Source of the DNA: Campylobacterales bacterium | GTDB taxonomy: Bacteria; Campylobacterota; Campylobacteria; Campylobacterales; Sulfurovaceae | Direction of reading: 5' to 3' | DNA: 32,175 nucleotides | Assembly: GCA_014763885.1 (NCBI GenBank) | Contig: JACXUO010000013.1 | Location: forward strand, 1-32,175 | Shown: positions 14,202 through 23,359 of the stretch, piece by piece | How positions within the stretch are numbered: the first letter of the stretch is position 1 | Layout: each line of letters begins with the position of its first letter | Notes under the pieces: generated by a model | Databases searched by the model: none | Told to the model about the DNA's origin: nothing | The model's input: the letters and a program-made list of their open reading frames with translations, nothing else | Position numbers and translations under genes: made by a program

Positions 14202-15983
14202 ATGAGTAAATTACAGATATTGAAAGACTATTTCGGACATAGCGGTTTCAGACCTCTGCAGGAAGAGGTGGTAGATGCGATCCTTGCGCGGCAGGATGTG
14301 CTGATGATCCTTCCTACAGGGGGAGGAAAGTCACTCTGCTATCAGCTGCCTACCCTTCTGATGGAGGGGGTGACGGTGGTGGTCTCCCCGCTCCTGGCTT
14401 TGATGCATGACCAGGTGACGGCGCTGAAAGCCAACGGCATCTCTGCCGCGATGCTCAGTTCGATGCAGACGCCCGAAGAGTCCCAGCGGACAGAGTCTCA
14501 GCTGAAACAAGGGAAGATCAAACTGCTCTATGTCGCACCCGAACGTCTGCTTAACCCCTATTTTCTGAATTTTCTGCAGCAGCTTCCCCTCAACTTCTTC
14601 GTGATCGACGAGGCACACTGTGTGAGTGAGTGGGGGCATGAGTTCCGTGAGCACTACCGCGGGCTTTCCCTACTGAAGGAACGTTTCCCCGATACCCCCA
14701 TCGCGGCATTCACTGCCACGGCGACAAAAGTCGTTGAAGAGGATATCGCTGAGAACCTGCGGCTTCGATCACCCAGAAGAGTGAGAGGTTCGCTTTTCAG
14801 AAGCAATCTTACCATCCAGGCACAGCACCGCATCAAAGACGGGCGTGAGCAGCTCCTGGAATTTCTCAAAAACCACCGGAACAGCTCAGGTATCATCTAT
14901 ACGCTTTCAAGAAAACAGACCGAGTCGGTAGCCCATTTTCTTCAGACCAAGGGGGTCAAGGCACACCCTTATCATGCCGGTCTCAGTACCGAGGAGAAGA
15001 ACCGCACCTACAAGAAGTTTGTGGAGGACAGGATTCAGGTCGTGGTCGCCACGATCGCATTCGGTATGGGTATCGATAAGAGCAATATCCGTTTTGTGGT
15101 GCATCTGAGCCTGCCAAAGACGCTTGAGAACTACTATCAGGAGATAGGGCGAGCGGGGCGTGACGGGTTGGATTCCGAGACGCTGCTGCTCTTCTCTGCC
15201 CAGGATATCGTCCAGCAGAAAACCTTTATCGAAGCGCTGCCCGATACCCCCTATAAGCAGCATGCATTTGAAAAACTCGATGCGATGGTCCGGTTTGCGA
15301 ACTCCGAGAGCTGCAGGCACCAGAGCATCGCGGCCTATTTTGACGACAGGATAGAGGCATGCAGCGAGAAGTGTGACAACTGTACGACAACCGGGATCGA
15401 GAGAGTCGATATCACCGAGGCTTCGCGCAAACTGCTCTCCGCGATCTATCGTACAGGTCAGAGTTTCGGGCTGCACTATCTTGTCGATGTACTGCGGGGC
15501 AGCAAAGAACAACGCGTCCTGCAAAACGGCCATGACAAGACAACCGTCTACGGGATCGGCGAAGAGTTCAGCAGAAACCAGTGGTTGACAGTAGGCGACA
15601 AGCTGCTTGAGCTTGGTGCGGTTGAGCTGGGGGAGTTTAAGGTATACCGGTTGACACCTTTTGGGGTGGAGGTGCTGAAGGGGGGCCATACGATCGAGAT
15701 CAAAAAGGAGCGTCTCAGTATACAGAAAGCAGAACCAAAACGCAGGGTCACTTTCTTTGACGACTATGATGCCGGGCTCTTTGACAAGCTGCGCGATCTT
15801 CGGGCCTGGATCGCCGAGGAGAACAGTATCCCGCCCTATATTGTCTTTTCGGACAAAACACTCAAGGACCTGAGTGCCAAAAAACCTCTCACCAAAGAGG
15901 AGATGCTTCAGGTACACGGTATCGGCGAGGTGAAGTATGAGCGTTACGGAGAGGCGTTCCTTGATCTTTTGAAGGAGCAGTAG
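14202..15983 (+). CDS. recQ: ATP-dependent DNA helicase RecQ
   Basis: A 593-residue 3'-5' DNA helicase for recombinational repair, of usual bacterial RecQ length. Walker A is LPTGGGKS (38-44); motif II is DEAH (136-139) in IDEAHCVSEWGHEFR; motif VI is QEIGRAGRDG. A zinc site follows with C-R-H-Q and CSEKCDNC, then a winged-helix RQC region and a C-terminal HRDC domain (about 515-590). A 336-residue reverse-strand frame inside it is a shadow. It starts 58 bases after olsF with its own promoter and is probably not part of the phosphate programme. Confidence 0.95.
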   Translation: MSKLQILKDYFGHSGFRPLQEEVVDAILARQDVLMILPTGGGKSLCYQLPTLLMEGVTVVVSPLLALMHDQVTALKANGISAAMLSSMQTPEESQRTESQLKQGKIKLLYVAPERLLNPYFLNFLQQLPLNFFVIDEAHCVSEWGHEFREHYRGLSLLKERFPDTPIAAFTATATKVVEEDIAENLRLRSPRRVRGSLFRSNLTIQAQHRIKDGREQLLEFLKNHRNSSGIIYTLSRKQTESVAHFLQTKGVKAHPYHAGLSTEEKNRTYKKFVEDRIQVVVATIAFGMGIDKSNIRFVVHLSLPKTLENYYQEIGRAGRDGLDSETLLLFSAQDIVQQKTFIEALPDTPYKQHAFEKLDAMVRFANSESCRHQSIAAYFDDRIEACSEKCDNCTTTGIERVDITEASRKLLSAIYRTGQSFGLHYLVDVLRGSKEQRVLQNGHDKTTVYGIGEEFSRNQWLTVGDKLLELGAVELGEFKVYRLTPFGVEVLKGGHTIEIKKERLSIQKAEPKRRVTFFDDYDAGLFDKLRDLRAWIAEENSIPPYIVFSDKTLKDLSAKKPLTKEEMLQVHGIGEVKYERYGEAFLDLLKEQ

Positions 15984-16005
15984 GTCTCTTTCAATAGAGC
16001 GAAGG

Positions 16006-16011
16006 TATAAT
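16006..16011 (+). promoter_or_regulatory. -10 box of rnhB, deciding its start
   Basis: A perfect TATAAT overlaps the upstream in-frame ATG at 16010, so that codon cannot be in the mRNA. Transcription should begin near 16018, at the second ATG (16019), giving a leaderless message. Confidence 0.6.
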
Positions 16012-16018
16012 GCTGCTT

Positions 16019-16588
16019 ATGGAAGATAGTATCAATAAACCCCTTTGCGGGATAGATGAAGCAGGCAGAGGGCCGATTGCAGGATCACTGGTGATGGCAG
16101 GTGTGGTATTGACAGGCAGGGTAGAGGGGCTGATGGACTCCAAAAAGCTGACAGAGAAGAAGCGGGAAGCACTTTTTGACCTGATCAGGGAAAACAGCCG
16201 TCACCATATTGTGACATTTTCGGCGAAGCAGGTGGATGCACTGGGGATCTCCAGATGCCTGCAGCAGGGGCTGCGAATGATCCAGCAACATCTTTTCGGA
16301 TGTGACTACCTCTTTGACGGGAACAGCACTTTTGGCGTGGATAATATCACGACAATGGTGAAAGCTGACGAGAAAGTCGAAGAGGTGAGTGCTGCAAGTA
16401 TCCTGGCAAAAGTGACACGGGACCGGGAGATGCTGGAATTAGCGGAAAAGTATCCCGAATATGGGTTTGAAAAGCACAAAGGGTATGGTACCAAGGCCCA
16501 TATCGAAGCACTGGCAAAGTATGACAGATGCGAGGTGCACCGTGTGACCTTTCGGATCAAAGCACTGGATGAGCCGACGCTCTTCTGA
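16019..16588 (+). CDS. rnhB: Ribonuclease HII
   Basis: A 189-residue RNase HII that cuts RNA in RNA-DNA hybrids and removes misincorporated ribonucleotides. The signature CGIDEAGRGPIAG gives catalytic D13 and E14; further support comes from DSKKLTEKKR and the AASILAKVTRD stretch. The start was moved from 16010 to 16019 because the TATAAT box covers the former and MEDSINKPLCGIDEAG is the expected N-terminus. It converges on aroC. Confidence 0.94.
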   Translation: MEDSINKPLCGIDEAGRGPIAGSLVMAGVVLTGRVEGLMDSKKLTEKKREALFDLIRENSRHHIVTFSAKQVDALGISRCLQQGLRMIQQHLFGCDYLFDGNSTFGVDNITTMVKADEKVEEVSAASILAKVTRDREMLELAEKYPEYGFEKHKGYGTKAHIEALAKYDRCEVHRVTFRIKALDEPTLF

Positions 16589-16631
16589 TCACCAGTAAAG
16601 ATATTGGGCTCAACTTTGAAACCTGTGTGGG

Positions 16632-17708
16632 TTATCCTTTGTAGATCACTTTGAGGTGCTCCATCTTTTTGCCCATGTTGAGCAGGGCCATATCGGCCAG
16701 GGTGAGTGCCATCATCGCTTCGCAGACGACGGCCCCTCTGATCGCCACACACGGGTCATGACGACCTTTCAGGTTGCACTTGACCGCTTCATTGTGTGTC
16801 GTGATCGTATCCTGTTCCCGGAAGATGGACGGGGTCGGTTTGAAATGGGTTTTGACAATAATGGTATCGCCGTTGCTGATCCCTCCGAGCATCCCGCCGG
16901 AGTGGTTGCTTTTGAAGCCTTCCAGTGTGATCTGATCGTTGTTTTCACTCCCTTTGAGATGTGAAGAGGCGACACCGTCACCGATCTCCACGGCTTTTGC
17001 CGCATTGATCCCCATCATCGCCTCTGCCAGTATCGCATCGAGTTTGTAGTAGAGCGGTTCACCGAGTCCGACAGGTACGCCTGTTGCGGTAGTGAGGACC
17101 ACGCCGCCTACCGAATCATGTGCTTCCTTTGCTTTGAGTATCGCCGCTTCCTGCTCTGCCTCTTTGTTCGGGTCAAGGGCGTACATTTTGGAGTGTTTTG
17201 CATATTCAAAGTCCTGCACTTCCCCCTTGATGCCGTCTACTTCACACAGCCCGCTCCGGATCTCTATGCCGAGTTCGCGCAGCATCAGCTTGGCGATCGC
17301 ACCGCCTGCCACTCTGGCTGCGGTTTCACGTGCGGAACTTCTTCCGCCGCCGCGGTAGTCGCGCAGGCCGTACTTATGGAAATAGGTGAAATCCGCATGT
17401 CCCGGGCGGAAAAGATCCTTGACATTGTCGTAATCTTTTGACTTCTGGTTGGTATTGAAGATGATCATTGCGATCGGTGTACCGGTGCTGACCCCTTCAA
17501 GGACCCCTGAGAGTATCTCTACGATATCATCCTCTTTGCGCCCGGTCTCCAGTTTGCTTTTGCCCGGTTTTCTCCGGTCCAGTTCTGACTGGATAAACGC
17601 CTCATCGATCGCAAGACCCGCAGGTACGCCGTCAAGGATACACCCTATGGCTTTCCCGTGCGACTCGCCGAAGGTGGTCAGTGTCAGTTTTTTTCCAAAG
17701 GTATTCAT
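16632..17708 (-). CDS. aroC: Chorismate synthase
   Basis: A 358-residue FMN-dependent enzyme converting EPSP to chorismate, the last shared step to aromatic amino acids and folate. Family signatures are [19 protein letters not shown] near the N-terminus, [18 protein letters not shown] (about 123-140) and [13 protein letters not shown] near the C-terminus. It is the last gene of a reverse-strand unit and its start overlaps the rnc stop by 4 bases. Some Campylobacter genomes share this rnhA-rnc-aroC order. Confidence 0.96.
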   Translation of the reverse strand: MNTFGKKLTLTTFGESHGKAIGCILDGVPAGLAIDEAFIQSELDRRKPGKSKLETGRKEDDIVEILSGVLEGVSTGTPIAMIIFNTNQKSKDYDNVKDLFRPGHADFTYFHKYGLRDYRGGGRSSARETAARVAGGAIAKLMLRELGIEIRSGLCEVDGIKGEVQDFEYAKHSKMYALDPNKEAEQEAAILKAKEAHDSVGGVVLTTATGVPVGLGEPLYYKLDAILAEAMMGINAAKAVEIGDGVASSHLKGSENNDQITLEGFKSNHSGGMLGGISNGDTIIVKTHFKPTPSIFREQDTITTHNEAVKCNLKGRHDPCVAIRGAVVCEAMMALTLADMALLNMGKKMEHLKVIYKG

Positions 17709-18376
17709 TTCTTCAATTCCTTTAATGCGATCTCTGCAGCCTTCTGCTGGGCATCTTTTTTGCTTCTTCCTTTTGCCTTGGCAATCGTTTTGCCGTCCAA
17801 CGTGACGGCGATCACGAACTCTTTTTTATGATCGGGGCCGGAAGCGTCAAGCAGTTCATAGGTCGGCGTGATCCCGTGTGTGGCCTGGGTCAGTTCCTGG
17901 AGGGCGGTCTTGAAATCTTTTGAAAGAGAATCAAGGTCGATCTTTGGGTGGCACTCCTCAATGAGCGCGATAGAGATCTCCCTGGCCTTCTCAAGGCCCG
18001 CTTCAAGGTAGATCGCACCGATTACTGCCTCAAAGGCGTTGGAGAGCAGTGAAGGTTTGTCTCTTCCGTTATTGTTCTCTTCGGCTGCCGAGATATAGAT
18101 ATACTCCCCCAGCCTGATCGTTCTGGCGATCATGGTAAATCCCTGCTCATTGACCAGGGAGGCTCTGATCTTGGAGAGTATCCCCTCATCGGAGTTTTTG
18201 AATTTGTTGAAAAGATATTCTCCGACGATTAGGTCAAGTACCGCATCCCCCAGGAACTCCAGCCGCTCATTATTGTAAGGCTTTTTGTAACTTTTGTGTG
18301 TCAAAGCCTCAATAATCAATTGCTTGTTCTCAAATGTATAGTCCAGCCGTTTTTCCAGTTGACTGTAATGGCTCAT
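17705..18376 (-). CDS. rnc: Ribonuclease III
   Basis: A 223-residue double-strand-specific endonuclease for rRNA and mRNA processing. The signature [14 protein letters not shown] with its catalytic acids lies at about 36-49, and a C-terminal dsRNA-binding domain (about 153-222) ends in the usual [16 protein letters not shown]. It overlaps rnhA upstream and aroC downstream by 4 bases each, a tight translational chain. Confidence 0.96.
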   Translation of the reverse strand: MSHYSQLEKRLDYTFENKQLIIEALTHKSYKKPYNNERLEFLGDAVLDLIVGEYLFNKFKNSDEGILSKIRASLVNEQGFTMIARTIRLGEYIYISAAEENNNGRDKPSLLSNAFEAVIGAIYLEAGLEKAREISIALIEECHPKIDLDSLSKDFKTALQELTQATHGITPTYELLDASGPDHKKEFVIAVTLDGKTIAKAKGRSKKDAQQKAAEIALKELKK

Positions 18377-18831
18377 AGAATCTCCTCTTTTAGTGATTGT
18401 TGTATGCGTTCTGCCTCGCTGCGCGCAAGGTCATCGCAGCGTTCGTTTTCCGGGTGGCCGTCATGGCCCCGTATCCATGTCCCGTGTACCTTATGCGGTC
18501 CTGCAGCCTCGAGGTAGGCTTCCCACAGATCGACATTTTTTACCTTTTTAAAGCCTTTTGCTTTCCATCCTGCCAGCCACTCGTTGATCGCCTTGATGAC
18601 ATAGGAGCTGTCGGAGACCACCTCTACCCGGCACGGCTCTTTCAGAAGCCTGAGTCCCTCTATGACGGCACGCAGCTCCATCCTGTTGTTGGTCGTGTGG
18701 GCTTCTCCGCCATAATACTCTTTGCGTTTGCCTTTGTACTCCAGTATCCCGGCATAGCCGCCTGGACCGGGATTTCCAAGGCTTGAGCCGTCAGAATAGA
18801 GAGTAATCTGTTTTCGGGTCTGATTTTGCAA
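18373..18831 (-). CDS. rnhA: Ribonuclease HI
   Basis: A 152-residue RNase HI removing RNA from RNA-DNA hybrids. Catalytic blocks are [33 protein letters not shown] and the final [15 protein letters not shown]. No ATG or GTG start exists in frame. TTG at 18831 is preferred because GAGGAA lies just before it; TTG at 18843 is the alternative, with a poor site. The start lies inside the 3' end of the TPR gene. The window thus carries both RNase H classes, 1.8 kb apart. Confidence 0.92.
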   Translation of the reverse strand: MQNQTRKQITLYSDGSSLGNPGPGGYAGILEYKGKRKEYYGGEAHTTNNRMELRAVIEGLRLLKEPCRVEVVSDSSYVIKAINEWLAGWKAKGFKKVKNVDLWEAYLEAAGPHKVHGTWIRGHDGHPENERCDDLARSEAERIQQSLKEEIL

Positions 18832-19834
18832 TGTGTTCCTCAACTTCTACCGTGTGCAGTGCCATACAGTTCGGACAACGTTTAAATGCGATGGGAAAGC
18901 TCTGCTTGCATTTGCTGCACAGATAGGTAAAGTGCAGGTCTCCCTCTTTAAAGCCATTCTCCTTTGCCGTTGCCAGCATATCCAGCATAAATATCCCGCT
19001 TGAAGTTTCCGGTTCGAGCGTATATCCTTTGGCATAGTAGAGTGTTTTCAGTTGTTTATTTCCTGCAATTATATCCAAACTCAGTTGTGACTGGGGTAAG
19101 AACCAGAGGATGTCGATGATCTCTTTGATACGCGCCGTATCCAGGACCTGCCATGCCGCCTGGGTATCGAGATGGAAAAGTACACCGATGATCTCCCGGT
19201 AAAGCCCCGGCTCCTTTTCCAGCAGCTGTAAAAGTTTTTTGACCTTCTCTTCTTTTGGGAGGGTTTTGTCGCCTACGAGTTCCGAGAAGGCGAGAAACCT
19301 TCTGAGCGACTGTGTCTCTTCCCCCATTGTCTCCAGCGGTTCGACCACTTCTCTTGCCTTGGGAAAGTTGAGCATCTGCTCATAGACCACTTCGAGCATA
19401 TAAAGTGCTTTGATATGGCGCGGTTTCTTGCGAAGTACCTCTTCATAGATGGTTTTTGCACGTTCCAGAAAACCTGCATGAAAGTAGGTTTTTCCCAGTT
19501 TCTCCATCAGCTCAAGCTTTGGGCTCTCCTCCTGGATATTTTTGATCAGATAGAGATAGATACTGATCGCCTTATGGTACTCTCCGGCATTGTCAAATGC
19601 CTGGGCAAGAAGGGCAAGCGGCTTGAGCATATGCGTATCAAAAGGCATCGAAGTCGTATCCAGCATACACTCCGATGTGTCAAATTTTTCCAGGAACTTC
19701 AAGAGGTTTCCCTGCTCTTTCTGCTGCTGATAGACCCCCCATCCATAGGTCACCAATGAGAGCATCAAGGCGATGATAATGATCAGCAGGATACTGAAAA
19801 GAGGGTCATCGTATGCCGGTAAGATATTTTCCAA
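18791..19834 (-). CDS. LapB/YciM-like TPR protein with rubredoxin-type zinc domain
   Basis: A 347-residue protein with one N-terminal membrane helix (about 13-32), tetratricopeptide-type helical repeats (about 75-210) and a C-terminal metal knuckle, YLCSKCKQSFPIAFKRCPNC. This order is that of LapB (YciM), which in enterobacteria controls LPS synthesis through LpxC turnover. The start is a TTG at 19834 preceded by GAGGAAGGA. The frame is open further back, but that would run into dnaG on the opposite strand. It heads the rnhA-rnc-aroC unit. LapB-like architecture is seen; the same function here is inference. Confidence 0.7.
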   Translation of the reverse strand: MENILPAYDDPLFSILLIIIIALMLSLVTYGWGVYQQQKEQGNLLKFLEKFDTSECMLDTTSMPFDTHMLKPLALLAQAFDNAGEYHKAISIYLYLIKNIQEESPKLELMEKLGKTYFHAGFLERAKTIYEEVLRKKPRHIKALYMLEVVYEQMLNFPKAREVVEPLETMGEETQSLRRFLAFSELVGDKTLPKEEKVKKLLQLLEKEPGLYREIIGVLFHLDTQAAWQVLDTARIKEIIDILWFLPQSQLSLDIIAGNKQLKTLYYAKGYTLEPETSSGIFMLDMLATAKENGFKEGDLHFTYLCSKCKQSFPIAFKRCPNCMALHTVEVEEHIAKSDPKTDYSLF

Positions 19835-19898
19835 AGTGGTCCTTCCTCTTCTCCCGATTGAAACGAGATAAAACTGTTCTAGATTATAGCAAATTAGA

Positions 19899-19904
19899 TA
19901 TAAT
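19899..19904 (+). promoter_or_regulatory. -10 box of dnaG, leaderless
   Basis: A perfect TATAAT ends 6 bases before the dnaG ATG at 19911, with no ribosome-binding site between them. Confidence 0.6.
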
Positions 19905-19910
19905 GCCGTT

Positions 19911-21572
19911 ATGATTGATAATGCCTCCATTGAATCCCTTAAAAACAGTATCGATATTGTAGATGTCATCGGCAATTACATAGAGCTGAAAAAAGCCGGT
20001 GCCAACTACAAAGCGAACTGTCCCTTCCACGGGGAGAAGACACCTTCTTTTGTTGTAAGCCCAAGCAAACAGATCTACCACTGTTTCGGCTGCGGGGCAG
20101 GGGGGGACACGATCAAGTTCGTGATGGAGATAGAGAAACTGAGCTACCCCGAAGCGATAGAAAAGCTGGCGTCGATGTACAACTTCTCACTGCGCTATAC
20201 CAAAGGAAGCTCGGACTACAGCGATGCCAAACGTGTGCTGGAAGCTGTGCAGACCTGGTATGTGAAAAATCTAGACCAGAACCCAACGGCACAGAAGTAC
20301 CTTGCGGACCGGGGCATCAGTGCGGCATCTGTAGAGAAGTTCGGTATCGGTTATGTTCCTTCTGGGATGCAGGTGATGCAGTTCCTGCAAAGAACGATGC
20401 TGCCCAAACCCCAGGCTGCAGAAGCAGGGGTGATCGCGCAGGGAGAGAGAGGGGAGTACTATGCCAGGCTGGTTGAGCGTATTACTTTCCCGATCTATTC
20501 ACCGGCAGGCTCCATTGTAGGGTTCGGCGGCAGGACGATTACCAACCATCCGGCAAAATACATCAACTCTCCTCAAACCAAACTTTTCAACAAATCCAGG
20601 CTGCTCTACGGGTACCATCTGGCAAAAGAGAGTATCTACAGCAAAAAGCAGATCATCGTCTGTGAAGGGTACCTCGATGTGGTGATGTTCCATCAGGCGG
20701 GATTTGGTACCGCAGTGGCGACCCTGGGGACGGCATTGACCGCAGAACACCTTCCTCTGCTTAGAAAAGGTGACCCCCGGGTGATATTGGCCTATGATGG
20801 CGATCAGGCGGGTGTGGCAGCGGCACTCAAAGCCTCTATTATGCTTTCAAATGCAGGTTTTGACGGAGGGGTCGTTCTCTTCCCTGATGGCCAGGACCCC
20901 GCAGACCTGATCGCAAAGGGGCAGAGCGAAGCTGTCGCCAAACTTCTCAGGGAGTCCAAACCGCTGATCCCTTTTGTGATAGAGAAAACGATAGAGGGGT
21001 ACGACCTCTCAAATCCGCGGGCCAAAGAAGCGGCTTTTGCGCAGACCAAACAGTTTCTGGACGGGCTGAGCCCGATCATGAAGGATGCCTATATCCCTTT
21101 GGCCGCAACACAGTTGGGGATCTCTGCTGCGCTCTTTGGGAAACAGACACAGCCCTTCAGGGCCAAAGAGAGTTTCTCTCAGCGAAAAGATGATATTGCC
21201 CAGCTAAGTATTCTCAAAACAATGCTGGAGAAGCCGGATCTTATCGCGTCGGTACTGGATGTGGTGGATATAGAGATGTTTGGGAACTATGCTCCTCTTT
21301 TCAATGAGCTGCTGAAGGGGAAATATGAAGATTCAAGACTGATGAGGATATTGGTGGATGAGAGTATCCAGGTGATGAGCGAAGAGGAGATTGAACGGTT
21401 CCTTTGCACCTTCATGATACGCTATTATGACAAAGTGCTGAAGCGCATAGTGGCAGAACAGCAGATCCCTTTTGCAAAAAAAAGCTTTCTCATACGGAAG
21501 ATCAAAACCGATATTATTCCCCGTTTGAAACGCGGAGAGCTTGTGGCTTACGATAAAGAACTTTTCCAATAA
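19911..21572 (+). CDS. dnaG: DNA primase DnaG
   Basis: A 553-residue replication primase. The N-terminal CHC2 zinc ribbon uses C37, H40, C58 and C61 (CPFHGEKTPSF...HCFGCGAGGD). The RNA polymerase core follows with VGFGGRTI and the TOPRIM fold with CEGYLDVVMFHQ and LAYDGDQAG. The C-terminal helicase-interaction region is short and divergent, as is usual in Campylobacterota. Its promoter is divergent from the LapB-like gene and predicts a leaderless message. Confidence 0.96.
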   Translation: MIDNASIESLKNSIDIVDVIGNYIELKKAGANYKANCPFHGEKTPSFVVSPSKQIYHCFGCGAGGDTIKFVMEIEKLSYPEAIEKLASMYNFSLRYTKGSSDYSDAKRVLEAVQTWYVKNLDQNPTAQKYLADRGISAASVEKFGIGYVPSGMQVMQFLQRTMLPKPQAAEAGVIAQGERGEYYARLVERITFPIYSPAGSIVGFGGRTITNHPAKYINSPQTKLFNKSRLLYGYHLAKESIYSKKQIIVCEGYLDVVMFHQAGFGTAVATLGTALTAEHLPLLRKGDPRVILAYDGDQAGVAAALKASIMLSNAGFDGGVVLFPDGQDPADLIAKGQSEAVAKLLRESKPLIPFVIEKTIEGYDLSNPRAKEAAFAQTKQFLDGLSPIMKDAYIPLAATQLGISAALFGKQTQPFRAKESFSQRKDDIAQLSILKTMLEKPDLIASVLDVVDIEMFGNYAPLFNELLKGKYEDSRLMRILVDESIQVMSEEEIERFLCTFMIRYYDKVLKRIVAEQQIPFAKKSFLIRKIKTDIIPRLKRGELVAYDKELFQ

Positions 21573-21626
21573 CAGCTGAGATGTAAATAAAAGTGAAATA
21601 ATGATTTTTTTGTTGGGTGGGATTGT

Positions 21627-21701
21627 TGGTGACCCCACGGAGACTCGAACTCCGGTAACCAGGATGAAAACCTGGGATCCTAACCGCTAGACGATGGGGC
21701 C
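21627..21701 (-). tRNA. tRNA-Glu (UUC), second of a tandem pair
   Basis: A 75-base cloverleaf on the reverse strand, 5' end at 21701. The acceptor arms are GGCCCCA and TGGGGTC with discriminator A and an encoded CCA at 21629-21627. The 7-base anticodon loop TTTTCAT gives anticodon TTC. The T loop reads TTCGAGT. It is identical to the copy at 21734-21808 and lies downstream of it. Confidence 0.96.
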
Positions 21702-21733
21702 AACAATAAATTAAAAGTATAAACAAGTTAAAA

Positions 21734-21808
21734 TGGTGACCCCACGGAGACTCGAACTCCGGTAACCAGGATGAAAACCTGGGATCCTAACCGCTAGACG
21801 ATGGGGCC
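21734..21808 (-). tRNA. tRNA-Glu (UUC), first of a tandem pair
   Basis: Identical in sequence to the copy at 21627-21701, with encoded CCA at 21736-21734 and 5' end at 21808. The copies are separated by 32 AT-rich bases and probably share one transcript. Their reverse-strand promoter lies just upstream. Confidence 0.96.
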
Positions 21809-21825
21809 ATCAACTTGTGGACGGC

Positions 21826-21831
21826 ATTATA
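21826..21831 (-). promoter_or_regulatory. -10 box of the tRNA-Glu pair
   Basis: TATAAT on the reverse strand, 17 bases before the 5' end of the first tRNA, fits a short 5' leader that RNase P would remove. Confidence 0.6.
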
Positions 21832-21893
21832 GTAATTTACAGCTTAAATATATCTTAAATATGGACAATCAAGAGAGAAATGAGGAGATAAAA

Positions 21894-22382
21894 ATGAAAA
21901 AATATCGATTTTTGGTGTTTTTTTTGGCACTGGTCTGGATATCGGGGTGCGTGCAGCGTGTCTATACCCAACAGAATTCGGCGCTGATCGTCTTTAAGAC
22001 ACCGACATACAGGTATGCGGATATGGGGTTTATCTATGAGGGGAGAGAGGAGATGAAGGTGGAGATCTACAGCAGCGGGAAACCGCTGACCTCAATGAAA
22101 CTCTCCCGGGGTCAGGTCTGCATGAGCAGCCTGCAGTGTATGTCTGAATCCAGCTTCAATGCCAGGGTATTGAGCAGGTATTATCCCGAGGGGCTGCTGC
22201 GCAGTGTATTCGGGGGGAGGGCTATTTTTGGCAAAGAGGGATACACCATCACGCGTAACGGCTTTACACAAAAACTTTATCAAAGCGGCAAATACGATAT
22301 TGAGTACACGGTTTTAAACCGCCAGATCGTATTCCGTGATACAATAAATAACATTCTGATCAAAGTACAACAACAAGGATAA
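21894..22382 (+). CDS. Small lipoprotein of unknown function
   Basis: A 162-residue predicted lipoprotein. The signal peptide starts MKKYRFLVFF and ends in the lipobox WISGC, with lipidated cysteine at about residue 18. The mature part has a cysteine pair (VCMSSLQC) that might form a disulfide. I do not recognise the family. The start at 21894 is set by GAGGAGA; the frame is open to 21801, but that portion reads over the tRNA end and is rejected. The stop codon directly precedes nfo, so the two form a pair. Confidence 0.78.
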   Translation: MKKYRFLVFFLALVWISGCVQRVYTQQNSALIVFKTPTYRYADMGFIYEGREEMKVEIYSSGKPLTSMKLSRGQVCMSSLQCMSESSFNARVLSRYYPEGLLRSVFGGRAIFGKEGYTITRNGFTQKLYQSGKYDIEYTVLNRQIVFRDTINNILIKVQQQG

Positions 22383-22388
22383 GTGAGC

Positions 22389-23279
22389 GTGAAAAAATTT
22401 GTAGGTGCACACGTAAGTGCAAGCGGCGGTGTAGAGAATGCACCGCTCAATGCAATGGAGATCGGGGCAAAAGCATTCGCCCTTTTTACAAAGAACCAGA
22501 GACAGTGGAAGGCAAAGGCGCTGGAGGCCAAGACAATCGATGCATTCCAAAAGAACTTGGAGGCTTCAGGCATTTTGCCGAAGCATGTTCTCCCCCATGA
22601 CTCTTACCTGATCAATCTCGGGCATCCCGAAGCAGACAAACTCGAAAAATCACGGGAGGCTTTTATCGATGAACTGGAGCGATGCAGGATACTTGGACTG
22701 GACAAATTGAACTTCCACTCTGGTTCACATCTGGTGAAAATCCCTAAAAAAGACCCCCATTATGAAGAGAAGCTGCTTGAAGCGGAGCTGGGTTGTTTGG
22801 ATGTAATAGCAGAATCAATGAACAGGGCAATAGAGGCGACGAAAGATTCTGGTGTGAAACTGGTGATCGAAAATACCGCAGGACAGGGAAGCAACCTCGG
22901 CTACAGGTTCGAACATCTGGCACATATCATCGACAAGATCGAAGATAAAAGCCGTGTGGGCGTCTGTCTGGATACCTGCCACACCTTTACGGCGGGATAT
23001 GACCTGCGTACCCGTGAAGCGTATGATCAGACAATGGGGGAGTTCGACCGTATCGTAGGGGCTGACTATCTGATGGGGATGCACCTCAATGACTCAAAAC
23101 CGCCGCTGGGTTCCCGTGTGGACAGACACCACTCTCTGGGACAGGGCGAGATCGGATGGGATGCCTTCAGGTTTATTATGAACGACAGCCGCATGGATGA
23201 CATTCCGCTGATTCTTGAAACGATCGATGAGTCGATCTGGGCAGAGGAGATCGCAGCACTTTACCGTCTGGTAGAGTAG
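22389..23279 (+). CDS. nfo: Endonuclease IV (AP endonuclease Nfo)
   Basis: A 296-residue zinc-dependent DNA repair nuclease cutting at abasic sites. Signatures are [16 protein letters not shown] at the N-terminus, a [10 protein letters not shown] stretch, [29 protein letters not shown] and the final ILETIDE. GTG at 22389 is preferred over GTG at 22383, since it gives the family N-terminus [10 protein letters not shown] and better spacing to AAGGA. It follows the lipoprotein gene without a gap. Confidence 0.95.
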   Translation: MKKFVGAHVSASGGVENAPLNAMEIGAKAFALFTKNQRQWKAKALEAKTIDAFQKNLEASGILPKHVLPHDSYLINLGHPEADKLEKSREAFIDELERCRILGLDKLNFHSGSHLVKIPKKDPHYEEKLLEAELGCLDVIAESMNRAIEATKDSGVKLVIENTAGQGSNLGYRFEHLAHIIDKIEDKSRVGVCLDTCHTFTAGYDLRTREAYDQTMGEFDRIVGADYLMGMHLNDSKPPLGSRVDRHHSLGQGEIGWDAFRFIMNDSRMDDIPLILETIDESIWAEEIAALYRLVE

Positions 23280-23289
23280 CCTCTGTGCA

Positions 23290-23323
23290 CTTGTGCAAGT
23301 TTTTGTATTAAAATTTGCACAAG
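23290..23323. promoter_or_regulatory. Inverted repeat spanning the fadL promoter
   Basis: CTTGTGCAA (23290-23298) and TTGCACAAG (23315-23323) are perfect 9-bp inverted repeats around a 16-base centre containing a -10-like TATTAA. This lies 37 bases before the fadL ATG. Arms framing a -10 box suggest an operator for a dimeric repressor; a hairpin acting as nfo terminator is an alternative. Confidence 0.4.
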
Positions 23324-23359
23324 TTCATAAAAAGGGTGGACAAAGAACAAGGAGGAAAA

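Noticed and set aside
14907-15917. 336-codon open frame on the reverse strand inside recQ
   Set aside because: Fully antisense to conserved RecQ domains; no start signal and no recognisable motif.
21801-21893. Upstream extension of the lipoprotein frame
   Set aside because: It reads over the tRNA end and promoter; the signal peptide and ribosome-binding site place the start at 21894.
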